Source: Bacteroidales bacterium
GTDB taxonomy: Bacteria > Bacteroidota > Bacteroidia > Bacteroidales > WCHB1-69
Assembly: GCA_024400755.1 (NCBI GenBank)
Contig: JAKSMG010000001.1
Location: forward strand, 124,001 to 188,000
Direction: 5' to 3'
Length of the DNA: 64,000 nt
The first letter of the stretch is position 1; each line of letters opens with the position of its first letter. Under the pieces are notes generated by a model. The model was not told the origin of the DNA. It saw only the letters and a program-made list of their open reading frames with translations, and ran no database searches. Shown in pieces: positions 26,368-34,534 of the stretch. The position numbers were made by a program, and so were the translations under genes.

Positions 26368-27071
26368 TAGGCTTCGTTAACAATACTATCAATCATTTCG
26401 TAATTGCCAAAATTAGTCTTTATCCAAGTTTTCATTTCCAAGAGATTTCCACAATACTGCATCCAATTATTTATGATTTTTCCATCACTTGGAAGATACT
26501 CGTCTTTCTGATTGACAAATTTCTCCATTTCAAAGCATTCCTCGCTAAATCGTCGGCTGTTATCAGGTCCAAAGATGTCCAACACTTTTGGGAGTTTTTT
26601 TTCTTTTCGAACGGCCATTTTACGATACGTTGACAACATTCCCGTAATCCATTGGGACATATTCAAAGGCTTGTTTCGCAGCACCAATGACCTACATAAT
26701 TCAGAAGCCCACTGCACACGTTTGTCCACGATATACCAAGCTGGTTTGTTGTATTTTCTAGCTGTTTCAAATTCTTGGAACGTGACAGATTTTCCGCCTT
26801 TCTTTCCTGATCCTGTATAAGGTCTAATGATGCCAAGAAATAAGTCACAGTCTTCAACTGCTTTATAACAATTGTCAAAATTCCCCAAACGAGTATCAGC
26901 CACAATTGTTCCTTCCTTTGAACATAACACATCATATCCTAAAGTGTTGAGATATGAACATAGTACGTCTAATTGATCTTCAAAATCCAAAACGGATGAA
27001 CTGACCATAACCTTATATCTTCTTTGAGAAGAAGGAGCATTGTTTTTATCAAGATCTTCTACAGTCATCAT
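26367..27071 (-). CDS. DUF4062-domain protein
   Basis: About 234 residues. DUF4062 is seen as RYKVMVSSSVLDFEDQLDVL, then NFDNCYKAVEDCDLFLGIIR, YTGSGKKGG and FQEFETARKYNKPAWY. This is a Rossmann-like fold distantly related to TIR and nucleoside-processing domains, common next to NTPases in defence and signalling loci. The C-terminal ~100 residues are helical with no named domain. The start at 27071 (or the adjacent ATG 27068) is fixed by the promoter at 27112-27142, which excludes the longer frame. The stop overlaps the AlbA_2 start. Confidence 0.8.
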   Translation of the reverse strand: MMTVEDLDKNNAPSSQRRYKVMVSSSVLDFEDQLDVLCSYLNTLGYDVLCSKEGTIVADTRLGNFDNCYKAVEDCDLFLGIIRPYTGSGKKGGKSVTFQEFETARKYNKPAWYIVDKRVQWASELCRSLVLRNKPLNMSQWITGMLSTYRKMAVRKEKKLPKVLDIFGPDNSRRFSEECFEMEKFVNQKDEYLPSDGKIINNWMQYCGNLLEMKTWIKTNFGNYEMIDSIVNEA

Positions 27072-27111
27072 TTTAGAATGTGTTTTTTTTCCAATTAGAA
27101 AAACAGAACAG

Positions 27112-27142
27112 CAAAAATACAACATTTACACTAAACCTCAAA
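27112..27142 (-). promoter_or_regulatory. Bacteroidota promoter of the DUF4062-AlbA_2 operon
   Basis: Minus-strand -7 box TATTTTTG at 27119-27112 and -33 TTTG at 27142-27139, with a 19-bp spacer. Transcription would start near 27105, giving a leader of ~35 nt. Confidence 0.75.
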
Positions 27143-27165
27143 GGGTAGTTTCTTTTTTTTCTTTT

Positions 27166-27211
27166 TTCCCTTTTCTCTCTCCCCTCTTCCACCAAAACGG
27201 GGTTCGGGGTG
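27166..27211 (-). repeat. Module-boundary repeat, copy c
   Basis: A C/T tract, then CTCTTCCACCAAAACGG and the core GGTTCGGGG at 27201-27209. It is nearly identical over ~30 bp to copy d. It lies upstream of the DUF4062 promoter. Confidence 0.7.
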
Positions 27212-27229
27212 TATTTTCTTATTCGTTTT

Positions 27230-27883
27230 TTATTCTTTCTTTTCCGTCACCTGCCAGTATCCGCCCTTGTCGGGCCCGATGCGGGTGATTAATCCTTTTT
27301 CCTGCAATTTTTTAATGTGCTCTCGTATAGTGTCCCTGTGTTTTTTTGTTATTTGAGCCAGTTCATCATACGTAATTTTAGAATTTCCTGACATCAACTG
27401 CATAATTCGACTGTCCAAAGAATTTACAGGCGGATTTACTAGGTCTTTTTCTAGGTCTTTCTCCGTAGTTTCTTTGTCTGTTAGATTTACAGGCGGATTT
27501 ACAGGCGGATTTACAGGCGGATTTTCTATGTCCTTGGATATATTTTTCTTCGTTGTTCCATATTCCGGATGCTTTTCTGCAACAACAAGCGGATTCTCCA
27601 CCTGTTCATACATGGATGAATACGCCGTTCCCACAATCATAAAGGCAATCTGCTCATACTTGGGAGTCGGGTTCCCCGCTTCTTTCAATTCCCGGTACAT
27701 TCTATCTACGCCTTCGCCAAACTCACGCACAAACTTATGCGCTTTCAAGAATTTGGCGATAATGGGATTCCGAGAAAAATGCACAAAACGCATATTGTCC
27801 AAGCGCACAATGCTCGGCAAGTTGCCGGGACTCTCCACAGAAGCCTGACTCTCCACTCGCGTTGTCAATACCTCAACAGTCAT
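27230..27883 (-). pseudogene. N-terminally truncated AlbA_2/RecG-like ATP-binding protein
   Basis: The 217 residues begin in the middle of the ATP-binding domain (SPGNLPSIVRLDNMRFVHFS, then REFGEGVDRMYREL) and continue through a linker with NPPVN repeats into a winged helix (LAQITKKHRDTIREHIKKLQ). Full-length relatives have ~450-500 residues, so the AlbA_2 domain and the N-box are missing. A start codon at 27883 could still give a stable C-terminal piece. The break coincides with repeat copy d, which begins six bases upstream. Confidence 0.78.
27489..27524. repeat. Three tandem 12-bp units coding for NPPV repeats
   Basis: ACAGGCGGATTT occurs three times in tandem, with one more separated unit at 27426-27437. 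The units encode the linker in front of the winged helix, the same position as the PPVT repeat in the gene at 4398. Confidence 0.9.
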
Positions 27884-27888
27884 ATCTT

Positions 27889-27933
27889 TTTCCTTTTCTC
27901 TCTTCCCTCTTCCACCAAAACGGGTTCGGGGTG
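27889..27933 (-). repeat. Module-boundary repeat, copy d
   Basis: A C/T tract, CTCTTCCACCAAAACG and core GGTTCGGGG at 27923-27931. It lies between the truncated AlbA_2 relative and the DUF1016 gene. Confidence 0.7.
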
Positions 27934-27968
27934 TGATTTATGTATGTCGTTTGTTATTTTTCTATAAG

Positions 27969-29093
27969 TTACCGTTTTAATTCAGTAAGTCCTTTTGATA
28001 TCTCTTCTTCCGTAGGCAATTTGTCTTGAAAATCCTGAGGAAGCGTGCTCTTACCCAATTTATATTCAGCCACCCCAATGGGCGCATTGATTTTGGAGAG
28101 TGCGTAATGAGCGAAAATGTTGTTTTTTGAATGGCAAATCAAAAGTCCAATGCAATCATTATCTCCCACAACATTCAACACTTCATCAACCATTCCCATA
28201 TAACCTGCCAACTGTCCGACATCAGGGAAATCAAATTCAGTGGTTTTAACCTCTATCACGCAATATCGATGTAATGGTATTATGTAGAAAAGGAGGTCTA
28301 TGTACTTCTCCTTGCCTGCAGCACAGATACGGTATTCTTTGCCGACAAAAGAAAAACCACGCCCTAATTCAAGAAGAAACTGACAAATGTCACCAACAAG
28401 TCGCTCTTTAAGTTGAGCTTCATTATAATGCTCGTTTATTTGTGCAAAACTAAAATCGTAAACACCTTTGACAAGGTCTTGCGCCAAATCAGCATCTTGC
28501 GTTGGCATCGTTATATTGAAGTTCGTAGCTGCTTTCCCTTGCACTTCGTATAAGTCTGTGCCAAGCATATTCAGGAGCATGCCGCGTCCCCATTGATTCT
28601 GTAATGTTTTGCGAACAAAAAAGAAACCCTTTTGACTGTCTGATCCTACAGCATCTATTATGGCCTTGTGGTGACTCCACGGAATACAAAACAAAGGGCT
28701 TTTTGTTTTGCCCCCAGTTGGGGGCAAAGAATCAGACTTTTCCATTTCACCCCCAGATGAGGGCAAAATGGGAATAGCATCTGGATATAGTAAATAGAAA
28801 CGCTTCATATAGCCGAGTGATGTGACGGAAAATCCCTTCCTGTCAAGTTGCTTAGAAAGGTCATTACTGAGTTGTTTGAGAATGCCGTGTCCCCACCGTT
28901 CTTCGATATGCATAGCCACTATGTCTCGACCAACAGTCCAGTAGAACCTGAGCTGTTCGCCATTGATTCCAATAGCAGCCTGGACTTGACTCTGCTTATA
29001 CCTTCGACTCAGGTCGTTTACCCAGATCCGGTATTGCTGGTCCGTCATGAGCATATTGACGTTGTCTTTCTCTGTGTTAGTTTCTCCCATCAC
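27969..29093 (-). CDS. DUF1016 (YhcG-type) PD-(D/E)XK nuclease-domain protein
   Basis: 374 residues. The N-terminal domain (~20-180) is the DUF1016 N helical part (RFYWTVGRDIVAMHIEERWG, then LSNDLSKQL). The C-terminal nuclease domain has EKYIDLLFYIIPLHRYCVIE followed by VKTTEF, giving the D...ExK metal site, and GQLAGYMGMVDE. YhcG proteins often accompany restriction or other defence genes; a DNA-cutting role is inferred. The inter-domain stretch contains SSGG and PPTGG motifs coded by a pair of palindromes (28707-28767). The alternative start ATG 29090 is equally good. Confidence 0.87.
   Translation of the reverse strand: MMGETNTEKDNVNMLMTDQQYRIWVNDLSRRYKQSQVQAAIGINGEQLRFYWTVGRDIVAMHIEERWGHGILKQLSNDLSKQLDRKGFSVTSLGYMKRFYLLYPDAIPILPSSGGEMEKSDSLPPTGGKTKSPLFCIPWSHHKAIIDAVGSDSQKGFFFVRKTLQNQWGRGMLLNMLGTDLYEVQGKAATNFNITMPTQDADLAQDLVKGVYDFSFAQINEHYNEAQLKERLVGDICQFLLELGRGFSFVGKEYRICAAGKEKYIDLLFYIIPLHRYCVIEVKTTEFDFPDVGQLAGYMGMVDEVLNVVGDNDCIGLLICHSKNNIFAHYALSKINAPIGVAEYKLGKSTLPQDFQDKLPTEEEISKGLTELKR
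28707..28767. repeat. Paired palindromes inserted in-frame in the DUF1016 gene
   Basis: TTTGCCCCC-AGTT-GGGGGCAAA (28707-28728) is a perfect 9-bp stem. A second imperfect copy (TTTCACCCCC...GAGGGCAAA) spans 28745-28767. The pair resembles a REP-like or Rickettsia-palindromic-element-like insertion that keeps the frame and codes for Pro/Gly-rich peptide. Confidence 0.75.
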
Positions 29094-29162
29094 TTTTTCT
29101 ATCTCGTATTTTTAGCTGGCACGTTGCCTATCTTTCTTCTTTTTCCATTTCAAAAATCATCG

Positions 29163-29170
29163 CAAAGATA
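29163..29170 (-). promoter_or_regulatory. -7 promoter box of the DUF1016 gene
   Basis: Minus-strand TATCTTTG matches TAnnTTTG, 70 bases before ATG 29093. Confidence 0.55.
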
Positions 29171-29185
29171 CAACAATTATTTTTC

Positions 29186-29232
29186 CTTTTTTCTTCTTCC
29201 CTTCCCTCTTTTCCCGGGGCAGGTTCGGGGTG
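29186..29232 (-). repeat. Module-boundary repeat, copy e
   Basis: A C/T tract with core GGTTCGGGG at 29222-29230, in the gap between the acyltransferase and DUF1016 genes. It is the outermost copy in the island. Confidence 0.6.
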
Positions 29233-29325
29233 TTGCAAAATTCCACCGTCTATCTCTCCTTTTCACCAACCGCTTAACTAGACAGGTAAAAGTTTTATAT
29301 ATTCTTTAATTTAAAAATAATGCTG

Positions 29326-29333
29326 CAAATATA
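29326..29333 (-). promoter_or_regulatory. Isolated -7 promoter box upstream of repeat copy e
   Basis: Minus-strand TATATTTG matches TAnnTTTG. Nothing but repeat copy e lies between it and the DUF1016 promoter 155 bp downstream. It may drive a long leader or a small RNA. The match could be chance in AT-rich DNA. Confidence 0.35.
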
Positions 29334-29382
29334 CAACATTTTTCGTTTGCCGCGAAACAAAAAAATCACACTTTCAAATTAT

Positions 29383-29451
29383 AGATTCAACCAGCAAGTG
29401 CAACAAAAATAGTCAAAATTTTTGATGTGCAGATTCAACTAACAAGTGCAA
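29383..29451. repeat. Two direct 21-bp repeats at the 3' end of the acyltransferase gene
   Basis: AGATTCAACCAGCAAGTGCAA at 29383-29403 and AGATTCAACTAACAAGTGCAA at 29431-29451 (two differences, 48 bp apart). The second includes the last codons of the acyltransferase. It suggests a small tail duplication at the island edge. Confidence 0.8.
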
Positions 29452-30539
29452 ATATACTCTACCCTAGCCAATGCCCGCTTGACTTTCTTGGGACAAATCT
29501 TCCTCAAAAATTCATATAAAAAATTATATATCCATAACCTGACTTTGTCGGCCAAAATAGAAACCACAAAAAGCACCACAAATAAAACCGACAAAACCAA
29601 CAAATGCTCCGCGTACGACAAAGCATACAAAGAGGAACAATATTCGATGTAGTAGTCATACTTGAGCTGCGGATGCATGTGTACCAAATATACCGCCAAA
29701 ATGGACGATCCGCAGAAATTAATAAATTTACTTTGGATCTTCAGTTTCGAAAACGACAAAAACAAACTCACCGCCTGCACAATAACCAGGGGATTATTAT
29801 AGGCCAAACCTAAAAAATGGTCGTCCTTGACATTCATTCCACGGCTTTGCATAAACAACAAATTTATCGTAATGCATACACTCGCAATCAAATAGAGAGA
29901 AAAGTAGAATTTGGCCGAATGTGTCCTGCCTTGATTTTCCTGATGTATTTTATTAATATATCGTCCGATAAGATATAAACCGAAGAAACTTAAAATGGAA
30001 TATCCCGCATTGAAATAATTGGAAAACATCAACTGATAATAAAACTGAAAAAGATAATAGATGACCAGAAAAACCAACAGTTGCTTAGCCGAACATTTAT
30101 CAGCAAAGGCATTCAACAAGGGCGACAACAAATACAGTCCGACATACGCTGCAATAAACCAATATGTGTACGGAACACAGTTGAGATACAGTAGAAAAGT
30201 CTTAATATTGAATGGATTTCCCCACAACAAAGTCAGGAAATAAATGATTATGACGAAGAAATAGGTCTGAAAAACAAGGGAAAAGAAGCTTTTGATTTTC
30301 CATCTGATGGAATAATAACCCGAAATGACAATGAAAATGTTTACGGCGGGAATACAAAGAGCTTCCCTAAAAAAATCCAGGACATAGGCCACATTGACAT
30401 CCGTCCAGGCCACGGCTGCTTCGGGAGCGAAAAAGGAATGCAGGTTCACAATCATCAACATCGCGACAATACGCAGCAACTCGATGTTGGACGCTCGCGG
30501 TGCCTTGGAAACCATTATTTGATTATCTGTAGTCTGCAT
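29439..30539 (-). CDS. Acyltransferase_3-family membrane protein
   Basis: 366 residues with about ten hydrophobic helices. The N-terminal motif RASNIELLRIVAMLMIVNLH has the Arg and His of the acyltransferase_3 family; VNIFIVISGYYSIRW is the second conserved region. It probably acetylates or otherwise acylates a sugar of a surface glycan at the inner membrane. No glycosyltransferase is adjacent, so its target is unclear. The C-terminus is rich in Lys/Arg and ends CTC. Confidence 0.83.
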   Translation of the reverse strand: MQTTDNQIMVSKAPRASNIELLRIVAMLMIVNLHSFFAPEAAVAWTDVNVAYVLDFFREALCIPAVNIFIVISGYYSIRWKIKSFFSLVFQTYFFVIIIYFLTLLWGNPFNIKTFLLYLNCVPYTYWFIAAYVGLYLLSPLLNAFADKCSAKQLLVFLVIYYLFQFYYQLMFSNYFNAGYSILSFFGLYLIGRYINKIHQENQGRTHSAKFYFSLYLIASVCITINLLFMQSRGMNVKDDHFLGLAYNNPLVIVQAVSLFLSFSKLKIQSKFINFCGSSILAVYLVHMHPQLKYDYYIEYCSSLYALSYAEHLLVLSVLFVVLFVVSILADKVRLWIYNFLYEFLRKICPKKVKRALARVEYICTC

Positions 30540-30595
30540 CTTCCGAAATTTAAGATTTCATCAACCGTTGGCTGGACTGTCCCCCTTTGCTCCTC

Positions 30596-31261
30596 CTACA
30601 AATTCACCGTGACGCCCACGCCGGCAATGTGCTCCGTGGCCAAGTAATCCACCGGTTCGGGATCCTTGGTCTTCGCCATTTTAATGTTGAAGTTGTAAAA
30701 GATTTCCATATCGCAATGCTTTGCCAAGTGAATGGACGTGCCCACGATGTTATCCTGCATCTGCCACTTACGCCACGTAAACATTTCTATGGACGCAAAC
30801 GGCGCAAAACGGCTCTCCCCTATCTGATACTGTATTTTCAAATAAGAACGAATCACGTGCGAAAACTGCTTTTCGTTCTGCATATACATCAGCATATAAC
30901 GCTCACGCAACGACACTGTCAAATTTTCGCGCTTCAACGTTCCCGTTACCGAAACCAAGAAACTATGACGCATCCGCCGATCCGCCCACACCAAATAGTC
31001 GTAGCCAACATCCACCTTCAGCCACTTCAACGGCTGGTACCCAAAGCTCGGCCGCAAAAACAGGCAATCTACCTTGCGCGACAAGTCGCAGGTACGAAAT
31101 TCCGCCCTAAAACCAACATACACCCCATTGTCCCAGGCCTTGTTCAATTGCACATCCGTCCATAGGCCAAAGTCGTCACGACTGACATCTTGCGCAAAAG
31201 CATTGGAAAAAAGTAAAATATGAAGGAACAATATCGCGACAAGAGTCTTTAAAAATCTCAT
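30596..31261 (-). CDS. DUF2490 outer-membrane beta-barrel protein
   Basis: 221 residues: signal peptide ending near SNAFAQ, then DFGLWTDVQLNKAW, FRAEFRT, LFLRPSFGYQPLKWLKVDVG and LRERYMLMY, the strand pattern of DUF2490. It ends in VGVTVNL, typical of a terminal barrel strand. The barrel function is unknown in the family. A -7 promoter box at 31294-31301 sits 33 bases before the ATG. It is divergent from uvrA. Confidence 0.85.
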   Translation of the reverse strand: MRFLKTLVAILFLHILLFSNAFAQDVSRDDFGLWTDVQLNKAWDNGVYVGFRAEFRTCDLSRKVDCLFLRPSFGYQPLKWLKVDVGYDYLVWADRRMRHSFLVSVTGTLKRENLTVSLRERYMLMYMQNEKQFSHVIRSYLKIQYQIGESRFAPFASIEMFTWRKWQMQDNIVGTSIHLAKHCDMEIFYNFNIKMAKTKDPEPVDYLATEHIAGVGVTVNL

Positions 31262-31293
31262 AATAAGTTATTTACAATTAATATTTTAGAATG

Positions 31294-31301
31294 CAAATAT
31301 A
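31294..31301 (-). promoter_or_regulatory. -7 promoter box of the DUF2490 gene
   Basis: Minus-strand TATATTTG matches TAnnTTTG. Confidence 0.6.
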
Positions 31302-31418
31302 CAACATATTCTTTAACGACAATGCACTGTCAATCGATTCTCATTATCCATCACTCCTATTTTAAACGGGAATAACGATATTTGTAAAGCCACGGTGCTG
31401 GGTTACCTTATTTTTTTG

Positions 31419-31426
31419 TAACTTTG
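31419..31426 (+). promoter_or_regulatory. -7 promoter box of uvrA
   Basis: TAACTTTG matches TAnnTTTG. Transcription should begin near 31433, after which the first ATG in frame is 31450. Confidence 0.6.
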
Positions 31427-31449
31427 CATTTTTAATATTGCCAATTCCA

Positions 31450-34269
31450 ATGTCCGAAGATAAAATCATCCTCAAAGGAGCACGCGTCAACAATCTCAAA
31501 AATATCAATGTCGAGATTCCCCGTAATCAATTAGTCGTCATTACCGGTCTCTCCGGTTCCGGCAAGAGTTCTTTGGCTTTCGATACGCTATACGCCGAAG
31601 GACAACGCCGCTACGTGGAAAGTCTAAGTTCATACGCCCGTCAATTTATGGGCAAAATTTCCAAACCCGACGTCGATAGCATCATTGGATTGCCTCCCGC
31701 CATCGCCATCGAGCAACGGGTCATTTCCCGCAATCCCCGCTCCACCGTTGGAACAACGACCGAAATTTACGAATACCTGAAGCTGCTTTTTGCCCGCATC
31801 GGACACACTTTTTCGCCCGTCAGCGGCAAGGAGGTTAAACGCGAAAGCGTGGAAGATGTCATAGACTATATACAACAACTTCCCGCCGGCGCAAAAGTCT
31901 ATATCTCCGCGCCTCTTCAGCTTTTTGCTGAACGAACGCCCGCCGAACAGTTGGAAGTGCTTAAACAACAAGGATTTAGTCGTATCATTTACAATAAGGA
32001 GGTTAAAGAGATTGACGAAGTTTTGCAGGGAAAAGTCAGCAAGAATGCCGACATCAACATTCTCATTGACCGATTCAAATCCGATAAAATTGACGACAAT
32101 AAGGCACGCATCTCCGATTCCATCGAAACGGCTTTCCACGAGGGAAAAGGCAACTGCATTGTTCAATACGAGATAGAAGGCACCGTCAAGCGGGCCAAGT
32201 TCAGCAATCTCTTCGAAATGGATGACATCCACTTTGAAGAGCCGTCTGTTAACCTGTTCAGCTTCAACAATCCATACGGCTGCTGCAAAACTTGTAGCGG
32301 AACCGGTATGATTGAAGGTATCGATCCCGAATTGGTCATTCCCGACCGCTCGTTATCCGTTTACGACGATGCGGTGGTTTGTTGGCGTGGACAAGTGCTG
32401 GCCGAGTGGAAAGAATATTTCATCAAACAGGCCAGCAAGGTCGGTTTCCCCATTCATCGAGCCATCGATGACCTCAGCGAAGCAGAGTTCGATATGCTTT
32501 GGAACGGATGCCCGTCAAAAAACATTGAAGGCGTCAAGCAGTTTTTCGAGTTTGTGGATAAAAACATCTACAAAATCCAATACCGCGTAATCCAGTCTCG
32601 CTACCGCGGCCGCACGCTCTGCCCCGACTGCAAAGGCACCCGCCTCCGCAAAGATGCCAACTACGTCAAGGTCAACGGCAAGTCCATTTCCGACCTCATC
32701 CTTATGCCGATCGATCAGCTCTATGACTTTTTCACTCATTTTAAATATAAAAATGATACTGAAAAACAGATTGCCAAACAACTGGTGAATGAATTAATTA
32801 ACCGCATTGGATTTCTCACTGACGTGGGTTTGGGCTATTTGACGCTCAACCGCAACAGCCGCACACTCTCGGGCGGAGAGTCGCAACGCATCAACTTGGC
32901 CACTTCCCTGGGCAGCAGTTTGGTAGGTTCGCTCTATATTCTCGACGAACCCAGCATCGGACTGCACGTCCGTGACACGCAACGGCTCATCAAGGTGCTT
33001 CAACGGCTTCGAGATATTGGCAATACAGTCGTTGTGGTGGAACACGATGAGGAAATCATCAATGCCGCCGACTATATCATCGACATCGGTCCCGGTGCCG
33101 GCCGCCTCGGCGGAGAAGTCGTTTTTGCCGGAACCAACGAGCGATTGATGAAACAGAAAGACAACCTCACGGCGGCTTACCTCCGAGGAATGTCAAATCC
33201 TCACAAGGAGGGAAATCGCTGTATCACCGTGCCGGCCCACCGCCGCAAATGGCGTAACTATGTCGAAATCTTCGGTGCCAAAGAAAACAATCTGAAAAAT
33301 ATCGATGTGAAAATTCCTTTGGATATTTTTACCGTCATCACCGGCGTCAGCGGTTCAGGCAAAAGTTCGCTCATCAAAAACATTCTTTATCCAGGATTGA
33401 AGAAAATCCTTAATGAAACCAGCGACAAACCCGGCAAACATCACCACATTGACGCAGATTTGAGCAAACTCAGCGACGTGGTCCTGGTTGACCAAAATCC
33501 TATTGGTCGTTCCTCACGTTCCAATCCGGTCACCTACATCAAGGCCTACGACTTCATCCGTGACCTTTTCGCCGAACAGCCGCTGGCCAAACAACGCAAC
33601 TACAAGTCAGGATTCTTCTCTTTCAACAGTCCCGGCGGCCGCTGTGAAGAATGCGAAGGCGAAGGCGTGGTGCATATTGAAATGCAGTTTATGGCCGATG
33701 TCGATTTGGTCTGCTCCGAATGCGGCGGCGCCCGCTTCAAAGAGGAAGTCTTGGATGTCAAAGTCGCTGGACAATCCATCAGCGACATCCTCAATATGAC
33801 GGTCAGTCAAGCCATCGAGTTTTTCAGTTCTCTTCCCAAAAGCCGGATCGTCGATAACATTATTCAACGCTTGAAAGCGCTGGAAGAAGTCGGCTTGGAA
33901 TATCTCAAGATGGGACAATCGTCTTCCACTCTCTCTGGCGGCGAAGCTCAACGTGTCAAGTTGGCCTATTATCTTTCTTTGGGCAACAACCAGCAAAACA
34001 CCCTTTTCATTTTTGACGAGCCGACAACCGGTCTGCACTTCCACGACATCAACAAACTTTATATCGCCTTCAACAAATTGATTGAAAAAGGCAATTCCAT
34101 TGTGGTCATCGAGCATAATCTTGAACTGATTAAGTGTGCCGACTGGGTAATTGATATGGGACCCGGCGGCGGCGACAACGGAGGAAAAATCGTTTTTGAA
34201 GGCAAGCCCGAAGATTTAATCAAATGCAAGAAATCCTTTACCGGTCAAGCGTTGACAGGAAAATTATAA
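31450..34269 (+). CDS. uvrA: Excinuclease ABC subunit A (UvrA)
   Basis: 939 residues, full length. DNA-damage recognition ATPase of nucleotide excision repair. First Walker A is TGLSGSGKSSLAFDTLYAEG with the UvrA signature RRYVESLSSYARQFMG; the second is TGVSGSGKSSLIKN. Zinc modules are CCKTCSGTG with CPDCKGTR, and CEECEGEG with CSECGG. ABC signatures are LSGGESQRINLA and LSGGEAQRVKLA, with Walker B LYILDEPSIGLH and LFIFDEPTTGLH. It works with UvrB and UvrC, encoded elsewhere. The start at 31450 is preferred over TTG 31438 by the promoter. Confidence 0.98.
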   Translation: MSEDKIILKGARVNNLKNINVEIPRNQLVVITGLSGSGKSSLAFDTLYAEGQRRYVESLSSYARQFMGKISKPDVDSIIGLPPAIAIEQRVISRNPRSTVGTTTEIYEYLKLLFARIGHTFSPVSGKEVKRESVEDVIDYIQQLPAGAKVYISAPLQLFAERTPAEQLEVLKQQGFSRIIYNKEVKEIDEVLQGKVSKNADINILIDRFKSDKIDDNKARISDSIETAFHEGKGNCIVQYEIEGTVKRAKFSNLFEMDDIHFEEPSVNLFSFNNPYGCCKTCSGTGMIEGIDPELVIPDRSLSVYDDAVVCWRGQVLAEWKEYFIKQASKVGFPIHRAIDDLSEAEFDMLWNGCPSKNIEGVKQFFEFVDKNIYKIQYRVIQSRYRGRTLCPDCKGTRLRKDANYVKVNGKSISDLILMPIDQLYDFFTHFKYKNDTEKQIAKQLVNELINRIGFLTDVGLGYLTLNRNSRTLSGGESQRINLATSLGSSLVGSLYILDEPSIGLHVRDTQRLIKVLQRLRDIGNTVVVVEHDEEIINAADYIIDIGPGAGRLGGEVVFAGTNERLMKQKDNLTAAYLRGMSNPHKEGNRCITVPAHRRKWRNYVEIFGAKENNLKNIDVKIPLDIFTVITGVSGSGKSSLIKNILYPGLKKILNETSDKPGKHHHIDADLSKLSDVVLVDQNPIGRSSRSNPVTYIKAYDFIRDLFAEQPLAKQRNYKSGFFSFNSPGGRCEECEGEGVVHIEMQFMADVDLVCSECGGARFKEEVLDVKVAGQSISDILNMTVSQAIEFFSSLPKSRIVDNIIQRLKALEEVGLEYLKMGQSSSTLSGGEAQRVKLAYYLSLGNNQQNTLFIFDEPTTGLHFHDINKLYIAFNKLIEKGNSIVVIEHNLELIKCADWVIDMGPGGGDNGGKIVFEGKPEDLIKCKKSFTGQALTGKL

Positions 34270-34339
34270 TGTAATTTTCGAATGCCACTTTCAGTTTTCT
34301 TAGTGGCTGAAATTCCACTTATATCCTCCGCCTTGCAAG

Positions 34340-34374
34340 GAGATTCCGACGTAAGAAGGAAACATCGGAATCTC
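34340..34374. repeat. 10-bp inverted repeat GAGATTCCGA / TCGGAATCTC
   Basis: Perfect stem with a 15-base loop in the 323-bp gap after uvrA. The same ATTCCGA...CGGAAT hairpin occurs in the intergenic elements at 41893-41921 and, less perfectly, near 56867-56895. No T-run follows. A second 8-bp hairpin (GACAACAA / TTGTTGTC, 34412-34430) is in the same gap. Confidence 0.8.
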
Positions 34375-34534
34375 AACAAAATTAATCGGTATAATTACGA
34401 AATGTTTAGCAGACAACAATACTTGTTGTCAATGAAATAAAATCACTAAACTAACGAATATAATCCTATCATAGCACCCAAAAAAAACGCTTCATTAAGA
34501 TTATAGAAAATAATAATAATTCAAAAAAATACTA

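Noticed and set aside
22504-29232. Module-boundary repeats as integron attC sites
   Set aside because: A GCTTAAC-like heptamer occurs near copy e only, it is frequent by chance, there is no paired R'' / R' hairpin and no integrase gene.
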